The position numbers and the translations under genes were made by a program. A model generated the notes under the pieces. It had not been told where the DNA came from. It saw only the letters and a list, made by a program, of their open reading frames with translations, and ran no database searches. Shown in pieces: positions 8,316 to 16,174 of a stretch of DNA of 64,000 bases (positions within the stretch are counted from its first letter, which is position 1; each line of letters begins with the position of its first letter). The DNA lies in NCBI RefSeq assembly GCF_004365175.1, contig NZ_SOCE01000001.1:2343154-2407153 (forward strand), in the 5' to 3' direction. This stretch comes from Kribbella voronezhensis. Lineage in GTDB: Bacteria > Actinomycetota > Actinomycetes > Propionibacteriales > Kribbellaceae.

Positions 8316-8531
8316 ATGTGTCTTGGCATCCCGGGACGCATCGTCGCCACCACCCCAGGCCTCGACCTCGGTCAGGTCGAGGTGGCCGGTGTGGTGCGCG
8401 AGATCAACCTCGCGCTGCTCGACGGGCCGTTCGTACCGGGCGAGTACATCTTGATCCACAGCGGCTTCGCGCTCGAACGGATGAGCCCTGAGCGCGCCGC
8501 CGACGCGCTGGCGTTCTTCGGCGGCGAGTGA
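8316..8531 (+). CDS. hypC: Hydrogenase maturation chaperone HypC/HybG
   Basis: HypC-family chaperones carry the Fe(CN)2CO unit with HypD and deliver it to the large subunit. The 71-residue product begins MCLGIPGRIV, with the essential Cys2 exposed once the initiator Met is removed, and has the usual beta-barrel core (GQVEVAGVVREINLALL). ATG 8316 is 6 nt after the preceding stop. This copy sits inside the structural operon and so probably serves HhyL; another copy may lie with the remaining hyp genes outside the window. Confidence 0.95.
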   Translation: MCLGIPGRIVATTPGLDLGQVEVAGVVREINLALLDGPFVPGEYILIHSGFALERMSPERAADALAFFGGE

Positions 8532-9247
8532 TGACGGCCGGCCCGGTCCTGTTCGCCCGGTACGCCCTCGCCCCGAACCGACTCGGCTACTGCGGCCCCA
8601 CGGACAGCGCGGCCCTGCTGGCCAACGGTGCGCGGGCCGGCGCTGGAGCGCGCCACCTGGGACCGACCGCGGCCGACGGCGAGGCGATGGCCGTACTCCG
8701 GGAGCTGGCCCGCCAATTCGAGGGGGCCTGGCCTTACCTGGAGTTGATCGCCCGTGCGACCGGCATTCGTGACCCGCTCGACACGCGAGTTGTTGAGGCG
8801 TACTGGGTGGGGAATCCCCTGCTGGAGGACGTGGGTACGCCGTTCACGGCAGGTGGCAGGCCACACCACAGCTACCAGGTGTTCTCCGTCTACCCCTGGG
8901 CCGGGCTGCTCGGCGACGAACGCAGTACCGGCCAGGCGTTGCACGTACTCGATCAGTGCCGGATCCGGTGGGGGCGAGTCGTCGCCGACACCGGTGACCA
9001 GGTCGTCGTGCAGTCCCGGCCGCTCACCTGGAACGGCCGCGTCCTTGCGTTGGGCGCGGCTCGCGAGGAGACAGTGATCAGGTCGGCCGACGGCATCGAC
9101 CTGCTCGGTCGCCTGCGGGCCGGCGACTGGGTTTCTCTGCACTGGCAATGGATCTGCGACCGGCTCGACCTCGCCCGGCTGACCGCGTTGCGCGACTACT
9201 CGGCGTACCACCTCGGCATTGCCAACGACCGTCTCACCTTGGTCTAG
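8531..9247 (+). CDS. Last gene of hydrogenase operon, unknown function (DUF6390-like)
   Basis: The protein has about 238 residues and is soluble. ATG 8531 overlaps the hypC stop (TGATG); an in-frame GTG lies 3 nt upstream. Near the N-terminus is FARYALAPNRLGYCGPTD and in the middle VVEAYWVGNPLLEDVG, then HHSYQVFSVYPW and LHWQWIC, rich in aromatic residues. I recall this family as DUF6390. It often lies next to hypC or protease genes of group 1h hydrogenases, so a maturation role is the simplest guess. No catalytic motif is recognised. It ends 14 bp inside the convergent XRE gene. Confidence 0.72.
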   Translation: MTAGPVLFARYALAPNRLGYCGPTDSAALLANGARAGAGARHLGPTAADGEAMAVLRELARQFEGAWPYLELIARATGIRDPLDTRVVEAYWVGNPLLEDVGTPFTAGGRPHHSYQVFSVYPWAGLLGDERSTGQALHVLDQCRIRWGRVVADTGDQVVVQSRPLTWNGRVLALGAAREETVIRSADGIDLLGRLRAGDWVSLHWQWICDRLDLARLTALRDYSAYHLGIANDRLTLV

Positions 9248-9602
9248 CCGAGCGGGCCGGTACGTCGGGGCCGAGGATCCAGTTGCCGGTCCGGATCGGG
9301 GGCAGCTGAGGATGGGCGACGTCCGGGTGATCCGGCTCCCAGTGGCTCGCCTGGTCGGTGAGGCCGAGCAGGTAGGTGACGGTGCAGTCCAGCGCCGCGG
9401 CGAGCTCCGGCAGCCGGACGACGTCGACGCCGGCACCGTGCTCGAAGCTGCTCAGGGTCTTGTTGGTGGTGCGGATCCCCTGGCGGCCCAGCCTGGTCAC
9501 GACCTGCTTCTGGGTCAGCCCCAGCTGCAGCCGGCGGGCCCGCAACCGGTGCGAGACGATCAGGTGCCGATCGACCGACAGGTCGTCGGTGTCACTGAAC
9601 AT
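9234..9602 (-). CDS. XRE-family transcriptional regulator
   Basis: The protein has 122 residues with a helix-turn-helix at about 17-75 (LRARRLQLGLTQKQVVTRLGRQ...TLSSFEHGAGVDVVRLPELAAAL), followed by a short C-terminal tail. ATG 9602 is preferred over an upstream GTG because a GGGAGGAG Shine-Dalgarno lies about 5 nt before it. It is convergent with, and overlaps by 14 bp, the last gene of the hydrogenase operon. Its target is unknown. Confidence 0.85.
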   Translation of the reverse strand: MFSDTDDLSVDRHLIVSHRLRARRLQLGLTQKQVVTRLGRQGIRTTNKTLSSFEHGAGVDVVRLPELAAALDCTVTYLLGLTDQASHWEPDHPDVAHPQLPPIRTGNWILGPDVPARSARPR

Positions 9603-9657
9603 CCGGACTCCTCCCGTCCCTGCCACCATCCTCCGCGGGGCGTTGGTCCGTCAATCG

Positions 9658-9921
9658 TCAGCGGTCCATCTCGGCCAGCGCGTGCACGGTGTAGCGGGCG
9701 AAGTTGAACACCGGCGCCCGGCCGAGCAGCCGCTCGAACTCCTCGTGGGAGTCGACGTCGTAGATCCAGGCGCCGCCGTGCGAGCCGACGACGTGGTACC
9801 GCGAGAGCACCTTGCCCTCGCGCTGCAGGCGTTCGCCGTACTCCGGCATGGAGCCCACCGCGCGCGCCATCTCCGGCGAGAGCAAACTGAGCTCCATCTG
9901 CCAGATCACCAGGAACTTCAT
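9658..9921 (-). CDS. Muconolactone isomerase-like small protein
   Basis: The product has 87 residues and resembles the ferredoxin-like fold of muconolactone delta-isomerase and YciI-type proteins: MKFLVIWQMEL at the N-terminus, LQREGKVLSRYHVVGSHGG in the middle, and a C-terminal HEEFERLL-type helix. It begins 4 nt after the stop of the flavoprotein gene upstream and is probably co-transcribed. No other catechol-pathway genes are nearby, so catabolic activity is not supported; it may be a small dimeric accessory enzyme. Confidence 0.6.
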   Translation of the reverse strand: MKFLVIWQMELSLLSPEMARAVGSMPEYGERLQREGKVLSRYHVVGSHGGAWIYDVDSHEEFERLLGRAPVFNFARYTVHALAEMDR

Positions 9922-9925
9922 CTGG

Positions 9926-11305
9926 TCAGGATCGCAGATGAAGCCTTCGGGCGGCTTCGGCGATCGAGCCGGAGACCGAGGGGTAGACGGTGAAGGACTG
10001 GGCCATCTGGTCGACGGTGAGGCGGGCGCCGACGGCCAGGGAGATCGGGTGGATGAGTTCGCTGGCGCGGGGCGCGACCACCACGCCGCCGACGACGATG
10101 CCGGTGTTGGGCAGGCAGAAGAGCTTGACGAAGCCGTCCCGGACGCCCTGCATCTTGGCCCGGGCGTTGTCGGCGAGCGGCACCTTGACGACCATCGCCG
10201 TACTGCCACCGGCGTCCAGTGCGGCCTGGGTCAGGCCCACGGTGGCGATCTCGGGCGCGGTGAAGACGTTCGACGAGACGGTCGACTGGTTCAGCGGGGC
10301 CACCGCGTCGCCGAGCGCGTGCGACATCGCGATCCGGCCCTGCATCGCGGCGACCGAGGCGAGCATCAGTACGCCGGTGCAGTCGCCCGCCGCGTACACC
10401 CCGCGGGCCGACGTCCGGGAGACCCGGTCGACGGTGATGAAGCCGCCGTCGCCGAGCGACACGCCCGACTCGACGAGCCCCATGTCCTCGGTGTTCGGCA
10501 GCGAACCGACCGCGAGCAGCGCGTGCGAGCCCTCGACCGTCCGGCCGTCGGTGAGCGTGACGACGACGCCGTCGCCCTGCCGGCGGACCGACTCGGCCCG
10601 GGACTTGCCGAGCACCGTCATCCCGCGCCGCTTGAAGACGTCCTCGAGCACGGCGGCCGCGTCCTGGTCCTCCCCGGGCAGCACCCGGTCCCGCGAGGAA
10701 ACCAGCACCACGTCGCTGCCGAGCGCGTCGTACGCGCTGGCGAACTCGGCGCCGGTGACACCTGACCCGACAACGATCAGCCGCTCGGGCAGTTCCTCGA
10801 GCTCGTAGACCTGCTCCCAGGTCAGGATCCGCTCGCCGTCGGGCTCGGAACCCTTGAGAATGCGCGGCCTTGCCCCGGTGGCGATCAGCACGACATCGGC
10901 GTCCAGCCGCTCGTCACCGACGACGACCGTCTCCGGGCCGTCGAGCCGGCCGCGGCCGTGGATCACCCGGACCTTGTCGTCGGCCAGCCGGCGGCTGATC
11001 CCCTCGGACTGAGCCGTCGCCAGCGCCTTGACCCGCTTGTTGACGACGGAGAGATCGACACGCACGGAGTTGGCCGGGTCGTCGTCGCCGTCCTCGAGCC
11101 GTACGCCGAGCTGGCCCGCTTCCTCGACCTCGGTCATCACCTCCGCGGTGGCGATCAAGGTCTTGCTCGGAACGCAGTCCGTGAGCACGCACGACCCGCC
11201 GATCCCGTCGGAGTCGACGACTGTCACCTCCGCCCCTAATTGGGCGGCCGCACTCGCCGCTTCGTACCCGCCAGGACCGCCACCGATGATCACAACTCGC
11301 GCCAC
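9926..11305 (-). CDS. lpdA: Lpd-family flavoprotein, NAD(P)H:quinone reductase-like
   Basis: The protein has 459 residues with an FAD-binding GGGPGGYEAA near the start, an NAD(P)-binding VVGSGVTGAEFASAY in the middle and a C-terminal dimerisation domain. The redox pair CVLTDCVPSK is intact. The C-terminal active-site His of lipoamide dehydrogenases (HPT region) is replaced by TVYPSVSGS. That matches the mycobacterial LpdA/Rv3303c type, which reduces quinones rather than lipoamide, although I recall that protein as lacking one Cys. GTG 11305 is chosen because VARVVIIGGG is the natural N-terminus; a longer reading would run into the divergent gene at 11337. Confidence 0.85.
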   Translation of the reverse strand: MARVVIIGGGPGGYEAASAAAQLGAEVTVVDSDGIGGSCVLTDCVPSKTLIATAEVMTEVEEAGQLGVRLEDGDDDPANSVRVDLSVVNKRVKALATAQSEGISRRLADDKVRVIHGRGRLDGPETVVVGDERLDADVVLIATGARPRILKGSEPDGERILTWEQVYELEELPERLIVVGSGVTGAEFASAYDALGSDVVLVSSRDRVLPGEDQDAAAVLEDVFKRRGMTVLGKSRAESVRRQGDGVVVTLTDGRTVEGSHALLAVGSLPNTEDMGLVESGVSLGDGGFITVDRVSRTSARGVYAAGDCTGVLMLASVAAMQGRIAMSHALGDAVAPLNQSTVSSNVFTAPEIATVGLTQAALDAGGSTAMVVKVPLADNARAKMQGVRDGFVKLFCLPNTGIVVGGVVVAPRASELIHPISLAVGARLTVDQMAQSFTVYPSVSGSIAEAARRLHLRS

Positions 11306-11322
11306 GAGACGCCATTGTTCCG

Positions 11323-11328
11323 TATCCT
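11323..11328 (+). promoter_or_regulatory. -10 box of a leaderless gene
   Basis: TATCCT lies 8 nt before the GTG at 11337, so the transcript should start at or next to the start codon. The divergent flavoprotein start (11305) is only 31 nt away, so both promoters share this gap. Confidence 0.55.
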
Positions 11329-11336
11329 GTGATCTC

Positions 11337-11798
11337 GTGACCCTGTACGCCGCGTTTGCGTCGAATCTGGACCCGAATCTGATGGCCGAGCGGTGCCCGT
11401 TCTCGCCCCTGCGCGGGACCGGGTGGATCGTCGGCTGGCGCCTCACCTTCGGTGGCGAGGAGCTCGGCTGGGAGGGCTCGATGGCGACCGTCGTCGAGGA
11501 CCCGGCCGATCCGACGAACCAGGTGTTCGTCGCGCTCTACGACATCCACCCCAAGGACGTCGAGCGGCTGGACGAGTGGGAATGGATCGACCAGGGCGTC
11601 TACCGCAAGATCCAGGTCCGGGTGCAGACCCTGGACGGCGAGCAACTGGCCTGGATGTACGTCCTCAACGCCTACGAGGGCGGCCTGCCGTCCGCCCGCT
11701 ACCTCGGCATCCTCGCCGAGGCCGCCGAAGCCGCCGGGGCCCCCGACGACTACGTCGCAGACCTCCGCGCCCGGCCTTGCCAGTCCTCGGGACACTAG
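11337..11798 (+). CDS. Gamma-glutamylcyclotransferase-like protein (AIG2 fold)
   Basis: The product has 153 residues. It has the AIG2/GGCT fold signature: an N-terminal LYAAFASNLDP and a catalytic-type acid in LYDIHPKDVERLDEWE. The usual YGSN-like glycine loop reads FASNLD. GGCT-fold enzymes form 5-oxoproline from gamma-glutamyl compounds; the substrate here is unknown. GTG 11337 is favoured by the TATCCT box 8 nt upstream. Confidence 0.8.
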   Translation: MTLYAAFASNLDPNLMAERCPFSPLRGTGWIVGWRLTFGGEELGWEGSMATVVEDPADPTNQVFVALYDIHPKDVERLDEWEWIDQGVYRKIQVRVQTLDGEQLAWMYVLNAYEGGLPSARYLGILAEAAEAAGAPDDYVADLRARPCQSSGH

Positions 11799-11810
11799 CT
11801 CTCCGCGCTG

Positions 11811-11816
11811 TATCTT
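11811..11816 (+). promoter_or_regulatory. -10 box of the leaderless phosphohexomutase gene
   Basis: TATCTT lies 6 nt upstream of the GTG at 11823. No Shine-Dalgarno is visible between them, so leaderless translation from 11823 is likely. Confidence 0.55.
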
Positions 11817-11822
11817 GCGGTG

Positions 11823-13466
11823 GTGACCGTCAATGATGATGTTCGTGCCGCCGCCGAAGCCTGGTTGAGCGAAGACCCCGACCCTGACACCCGCGCTGAG
11901 CTGCAGGAGTTGCTCGACGCAGGTGCCGACGAGGAGCTGGCCGACAGGTTCAGCGGGACGCTGGAGTTCGGTACCGCGGGGCTGCGCGGCGCCGTGGGTG
12001 CGGGGCCCAACCGGATGAACAGAGTCGTCGTGATTCGCGCCGCTGCCGGGCTGTGCGCCTACTTGAAGGCGAACGGGCTCACCGACGGTCCGGTGCTGAT
12101 CGGGTACGACGCGCGGCACAAGTCGGACATCTTCGCGCAGGACACCGCCGCGGTGGTCCGCGGCGCCGGGCTGGACGCAGTACTGCTGGACCGCCCGACT
12201 CCGACGCCGGTCGTCGCGTTCGGGATCAGGCATCTCAAGGCCGTCGCCGGTGTCGTCGTGACGGCGTCGCACAATCCGCCGCAGGACAACGGCTACAAGG
12301 TGTACCTCGGCGACGGCTCCCAGATCGTGCCACCGGCCGACAGCGAGATCGCCGCCGCCATCGACGCGGTCGGCCCGCTGGCTTCCGTACCGCGGGGTGA
12401 CGACTGGCAGACGGCCGGGGACGACCTGCTCGGCGCTTACCTGGATCGCATCGCGACCTTGGTTCCCGCGGACGCCCCGCGCGATCTGGACGTCGCCTAC
12501 ACCCCGCTGCACGGGGTCGGCCGGGCTCTGGTCGAGCAGGCGGTGGCGCGCGCAGGGTTCGCAGTACCGGCGATTGTTGCTTCACAGGCTGATCCGGATC
12601 CGGACTTCCCGACCGTCTCCTTCCCCAACCCCGAGGAGCCGGGCGCGATCGACGCCGCGCTGGACCTGGCCCGCGCCGAAGGATCCGACATCGCTGTCGC
12701 GAACGACCCCGACGCGGATCGCTGCGCGGTCGCCGTACCGGATCCTGCCGCGGCTGGTGGGTGGCGGATGCTGCGGGGGGACGAACTCGGTGGACTGCTC
12801 GGCGAGTTCCTGCTGTCGTCCTCGCCGGACGGCGTGGCCGCGTGCTCGATCGTCTCGTCGTCTCTGCTGAGCAAGATCGCGGCGGCGTACGGCGTGCGGT
12901 ACGCCGACACGCTCACCGGGTTCAAGTGGATCGGGCGCGTTCCCGACCTGGTCTTCGGCTACGAAGAGGCCCTCGGGTACTGCGTGGATCCGTCGGCCGT
13001 GAAGGACAAGGACGGCATTTCGACGCTGATCCGGGTGCTGCAACTCGCGGCGCGGGCGAAGGCCGACGGGCGAACCCTGCTCGATCTGCTGGACGACCTG
13101 GCGAAGAAGTACGGGCTGCACGCGACGGACCAACTGTCCGCGCGGGTGGAGGACCTGAGCCTGATCTCGGCCGCGATGGACCGGTTGCGGGCGACTCCCC
13201 CGACCTCGCTCGGCGGGCACGCGGTCGAGCAGGTCGACGATCTGAACACCGCCTCCGAGACACTGCCGGCCACGGACGGCCTGCGGTACCACCTGTCCGA
13301 GGGCGCGCGCGTCGTCGTCCGCCCGTCCGGCACCGAGCCGAAACTCAAGTGCTACCTGGAAGTCGTCATCCCGGTCGAAGGCGACAACGTCGCAGCAGCT
13401 CGCGCACAGGCCGCAGCGGAGCTGTCGGCGATCAAGCGGGACCTCGCGGGGGCTGCCGGCATTTAG
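11823..13466 (+). CDS. Phosphoglucomutase/phosphomannomutase
   Basis: The enzyme (547 aa) moves the phosphate between C1 and C6 of glucose or mannose (possibly C1/C5 of pentoses, as in PGM2-type enzymes). The phosphoserine loop is VVVTASHNPPQDNGYK near residue 145. The metal-binding loop is NDPDADRCAVA, the sugar-binding loop EEALGY, and the phosphate-binding loop RPSGTEPKLKCY near the C-terminus. Length and motifs match the long actinobacterial class. A second GTG at 11820 is possible, but the -10 spacing favours 11823. It may link nucleoside-derived ribose-1-phosphate to central metabolism, given deoC/deoA elsewhere in the window; that is inference. Confidence 0.92.
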   Translation: MTVNDDVRAAAEAWLSEDPDPDTRAELQELLDAGADEELADRFSGTLEFGTAGLRGAVGAGPNRMNRVVVIRAAAGLCAYLKANGLTDGPVLIGYDARHKSDIFAQDTAAVVRGAGLDAVLLDRPTPTPVVAFGIRHLKAVAGVVVTASHNPPQDNGYKVYLGDGSQIVPPADSEIAAAIDAVGPLASVPRGDDWQTAGDDLLGAYLDRIATLVPADAPRDLDVAYTPLHGVGRALVEQAVARAGFAVPAIVASQADPDPDFPTVSFPNPEEPGAIDAALDLARAEGSDIAVANDPDADRCAVAVPDPAAAGGWRMLRGDELGGLLGEFLLSSSPDGVAACSIVSSSLLSKIAAAYGVRYADTLTGFKWIGRVPDLVFGYEEALGYCVDPSAVKDKDGISTLIRVLQLAARAKADGRTLLDLLDDLAKKYGLHATDQLSARVEDLSLISAAMDRLRATPPTSLGGHAVEQVDDLNTASETLPATDGLRYHLSEGARVVVRPSGTEPKLKCYLEVVIPVEGDNVAAARAQAAAELSAIKRDLAGAAGI

Positions 13467-13475
13467 CCGCCTCAA

Positions 13476-13588
13476 CCACAACTGCGAGCTTGCTCGCGTG
13501 CCCGGCCCGGCTCCTCGCCCGCGTCTGCGCGGTGGGCGAGTGGCAGGTCTGTCTCTGGCTGGGAACGCGAGCAAGCTCGCAGTTGTGG
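13476..13588. repeat. 23-bp perfect inverted repeat with a nested hairpin in each arm
   Basis: The left arm is 13476-13498 and the right arm 13566-13588; they are exact reverse complements, separated by 67 nt. Each arm contains its own short palindrome (GCGAGC-TT-GCTCGC on the left), so alternative foldings are possible. It lies exactly in the 131-bp gap between two convergent genes. It may be a bidirectional terminator or a REP-like element. Confidence 0.75.
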
Positions 13589-13597
13589 ATCAGCTGG

Positions 13598-14047
13598 TCA
13601 GCGAACTGCTGCTGCGGCTTCGGCCTGCTCGGCGCGCAGCGAGCTCTGCAGCGAGGAGTGCAGGATCCGCAGGGTGCTGGTCGACTGCATCAGCGCCTCG
13701 CGCTCGTCCGGGTTCCGGTTCGCCAGGTGAGTGATCTCGTTGATGCTCGCCTCGATCCGGCCGATCCGGTCGGCGACCGTGCCCTCACCGCTGCTGGCCC
13801 GCCGCACCGCCTCGGACGTGATCGTCCAGACGTCCTCGCGGTCGTTGGTCCGCCGGGACAGGTCGACCATCTGGCCGAGCGCGGCCAGATCGCTGTCCAC
13901 CTGGTTCCGCTCGACCGGTTTGGTCAGTCCCGCGGTGGCCTTGCGCAGCCGGGTGACATGCGCGGACAGCTCGGACCAGCTGCAGGTACCACTCTTGATC
14001 TTGTCCAGCACCCGGGTGTACTCGGTGTTGAACTCGTCGTAGTTCAC
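13598..14047 (-). CDS. Small alpha-helical protein of unknown function
   Basis: The product has 149 residues, mostly charged helical sequence with heptad-like spacing (RVLDKIKSG, LRKATAGLTK, RIGRIEASINEI), suggesting coiled coil or a helical bundle. There is no signal peptide, membrane helix or Cys cluster. GTG 14047 gives the N-terminus VNYDEFNTEY and has an AGGAG-type Shine-Dalgarno about 10 nt upstream; a longer reading would start in low-quality sequence. Function unknown. Confidence 0.65.
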   Translation of the reverse strand: MNYDEFNTEYTRVLDKIKSGTCSWSELSAHVTRLRKATAGLTKPVERNQVDSDLAALGQMVDLSRRTNDREDVWTITSEAVRRASSGEGTVADRIGRIEASINEITHLANRNPDEREALMQSTSTLRILHSSLQSSLRAEQAEAAAAVR

Positions 14048-14118
14048 GATCCCTTGACTCCTGCCGTTCGTCGTTCGACACAAGACTGTAAGGCGTGCGG
14101 ACCCGAAACACGGTAACC

Positions 14119-14137
14119 ACACGATCGCAGATCGTGT
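14119..14137. promoter_or_regulatory. Short palindrome upstream of the helical-protein gene
   Basis: ACACGATC-GCA-GATCGTGT is an 8-bp inverted repeat 72 nt upstream of the start at 14047. Position fits an operator; no regulator can be assigned. Confidence 0.35.
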
Positions 14138-14156
14138 ACGTGTCGGCAAAACGCGA

Positions 14157-14191
14157 AGGCGCCCGGAATGCAGAACGCATTCCGGGCGCCT
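14157..14191 (-). terminator. Strong hairpin terminator
   Basis: A perfect 15-bp GC-rich stem (14157-14171 with 14177-14191) with a 5-nt loop lies about 70 nt beyond the stop of the metallopeptidase gene. On the transcribed strand it is followed by a short T run, so it is a likely terminator for that gene. Confidence 0.75.
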
Positions 14192-14260
14192 CGGGTTACA
14201 CAGCTGGTCGGGGAACCTGTGCAGTGTTACCGAACTGCATCAGACTCCTTGCCGCCCAGG

Positions 14261-15196
14261 TCAGGCGATGCGGGTGCCGGGTGCCGACCAGGTCCGGCAA
14301 CTGCCGGCGTGCTGGCCCTTGCCGTCGCCACTCCAGCCGGCCAGCGACCAGAAGTTGTGGTTGGTCCACGAGCCGTGGTCGCGCGGGTAGCCCGGCATGT
14401 CACCGGAGTGCGAGATCACGTAGCGCCACTGGGTGTACAGGCCGCCCGACATCGGGTACGCCTTCCGGTTCGCGCCGATGTAGGCCGAGCCGAGGCAGGA
14501 GGCCTGCAGCTCACGGCGACGGCTCTCGGCCAGGGCCGCGTCGCCGGTCATGTGCTGCTGGCGCCACCACGACGCGGTCAGGATGCTGGTCATCGACTGC
14601 ACGTGGTGCCCGTACTCGTGCGCGATCGTGTTGGTCGCGTACGCGACGGCGAACGTCGGGTTCTGCGCGTAGTAGTTGACGATCTGGCGCCACGGGATGT
14701 AGATCGTGCCGCCACCCGCGGAGCAGTAGAACGAAGTCGGTCCGGTGACCGAGCCGCAGGCGGTGTTGATCGTGTTGTAGCCGTGCACGACCAGGCCGGG
14801 CTTGACGTCGTACCGACCGCCGGCCCGCCAGATCACCGGACGCCAGGCGGCGTACAGGCAGCGCACGAGTTCCTGCTCGAAGTACCGGACCCGGTACTCG
14901 GTGTTCAGCGTGACGTTCGGGCGCTTGCAGCCCGAGGCCGGGATGTACGGCGTGCTGTAGAGGCGGTTGTTGACGACCGCGTTGCGCGAACTGGTGGCGT
15001 TCCAGCCCGAGGTCGTTTCGATGCCCCGGGTCCCGGAGGTCGTCGGCGGCTTGACCGCGGCGCCCGGGATCGGGATCGGCTGCTCGGTCACGCCGGCCGG
15101 GGCGGCCTGCGCGCTCGGGACGGCGAGGGCCGCGCAACCGGCCATGGCGATCACGCCGACCAGTCCGCGCAGTTTCTTGCTGGAGAGGTTGTACAT
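14261..15196 (-). CDS. Secreted neutral zinc metallopeptidase (YpfJ-like)
   Basis: The precursor has 311 residues. Residues 1-33 or so form a signal peptide (KKLRGLVGVIAMAGCAALAVPSAQA). The mature protein has a zinc site HEYGHHVQ near residue 200 (HExxH, with Gly in the fourth position) and a downstream region rich in His and Asp that could give the third ligand. Six or so Cys suggest disulfides, fitting an exported protein. ATG 15196 is chosen over an upstream in-frame start because the signal peptide begins there and GGAG lies about 5 nt before it. Substrate unknown. Confidence 0.85.
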   Translation of the reverse strand: MYNLSSKKLRGLVGVIAMAGCAALAVPSAQAAPAGVTEQPIPIPGAAVKPPTTSGTRGIETTSGWNATSSRNAVVNNRLYSTPYIPASGCKRPNVTLNTEYRVRYFEQELVRCLYAAWRPVIWRAGGRYDVKPGLVVHGYNTINTACGSVTGPTSFYCSAGGGTIYIPWRQIVNYYAQNPTFAVAYATNTIAHEYGHHVQSMTSILTASWWRQQHMTGDAALAESRRRELQASCLGSAYIGANRKAYPMSGGLYTQWRYVISHSGDMPGYPRDHGSWTNHNFWSLAGWSGDGKGQHAGSCRTWSAPGTRIA

Positions 15197-15307
15197 GCGC
15201 TCCACTCTCGAGTACTTGGGGGACTTACGGCCCCAATCTTGGATCACCGAAAGGTTCACCGGGGACGGACACGGGCTCGGACGCAGCTGTTCGGGCCGAA
15301 GTTCCCG

Positions 15308-16174
15308 TCACATCGAGAGTTTCCGCCCCAGAAACTCCAGGTGGTCAGGAAGCATGCGGCGCCAGTAACCAGCCGTGTGCAGCCCGGCCTCCATCCCGCC
15401 CTCGGCCGGCACCTCGGCCCGGAACTGCTCCGTCGCGGCCGCGAACGGATCATCACGCCCACAGTCGACCCGTACGGCGACCCCCGCGAGATCCGCCGCA
15501 CGGCCGAAGAGCTGGTGTGCCTCGAAGTCGGCAGGACCGTCGTACGAGCCCGGTGCGGTGTCCTTCGCGTGACGCCAGAGGGCCGGGCTCATCGCGGCCG
15601 CCGCGACCACCCTGGGAGCTTTGACATCGGCGGCCAGCAGCAGAGCCCCGAAGCCACCCATCGACCAGCCGAGTACGCCGTACCGGCTGGTCAGCAGTCC
15701 GTGTTTCGCCAACAGGGGAAGGAATTCCTGGGTCAGCATCCGCTGCGGATCGTCACCGCTCGCGCGGGGATGCCAGTAGTTGTCGGCGCCCCCGTCGACG
15801 GTCGCGAGCGCGAACGGCGGAAGCCCGGCGGACACTGCGGCAGCGAGCTGGCGGTCGATGCCGAGGTCGTTGATCGCTGAGGTGTGATCGCCGCCGCGAC
15901 CGTGCAGGACGAGCGCGACCGGCAGTCTCGCCGGCCGCTGATCGGGGTAGATGATCGACCAGCCGACCGTCGTACGGCGTGCTGCCGACTCGAAGCTGCC
16001 GGACACTACCCGACCCGGCGCCACGTCGGGGATCGTCCCGTCCTTGCCGGTCAGGCCCAGTACTTCGTGCGCCCGGGCCCGGCCTGGGATCACGCCGGCT
16101 TCGACCAGTCCCGTCGTACCGGCGAGTGCGCCGACTCCGGCGATCGCCGTGACCAGGAAGGTACGGCGGTTCAG
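15308..16174 (-). CDS. Secreted esterase-family alpha/beta hydrolase with Tat signal, CTG start
   Basis: The hydrolase core (LPVALVLHGRGGDH, nucleophile in GWSMGGFGA, a late DCGRDDPF acid and a C-terminal HTAGYW His) resembles putative esterases of the mycolyltransferase/PHB-depolymerase-like group. The first conventional start, GTG 16093, leaves no signal peptide. The reading frame continues upstream for 27 codons that spell a Tat signal: NRRTFLV, then an Ala/Gly/Val-rich stretch. There is no ATG, GTG or TTG in that extension. A CTG at 16174 overlaps the stop of the upstream gene as CTGA, exactly like the ATGA/GTGA couplings elsewhere here. I therefore place the start at CTG, giving 288 residues. 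The start is inference; the coding sense is clear. Confidence 0.8.
   Translation of the reverse strand: MNRRTFLVTAIAGVGALAGTTGLVEAGVIPGRARAHEVLGLTGKDGTIPDVAPGRVVSGSFESAARRTTVGWSIIYPDQRPARLPVALVLHGRGGDHTSAINDLGIDRQLAAAVSAGLPPFALATVDGGADNYWHPRASGDDPQRMLTQEFLPLLAKHGLLTSRYGVLGWSMGGFGALLLAADVKAPRVVAAAAMSPALWRHAKDTAPGSYDGPADFEAHQLFGRAADLAGVAVRVDCGRDDPFAAATEQFRAEVPAEGGMEAGLHTAGYWRRMLPDHLEFLGRKLSM

Noticed and set aside
1..9250. Hydrogenase locus as a recently acquired island
   Set aside because: No integrase, transposase, tRNA junction or direct repeats are visible and base composition does not shift from the flanks.
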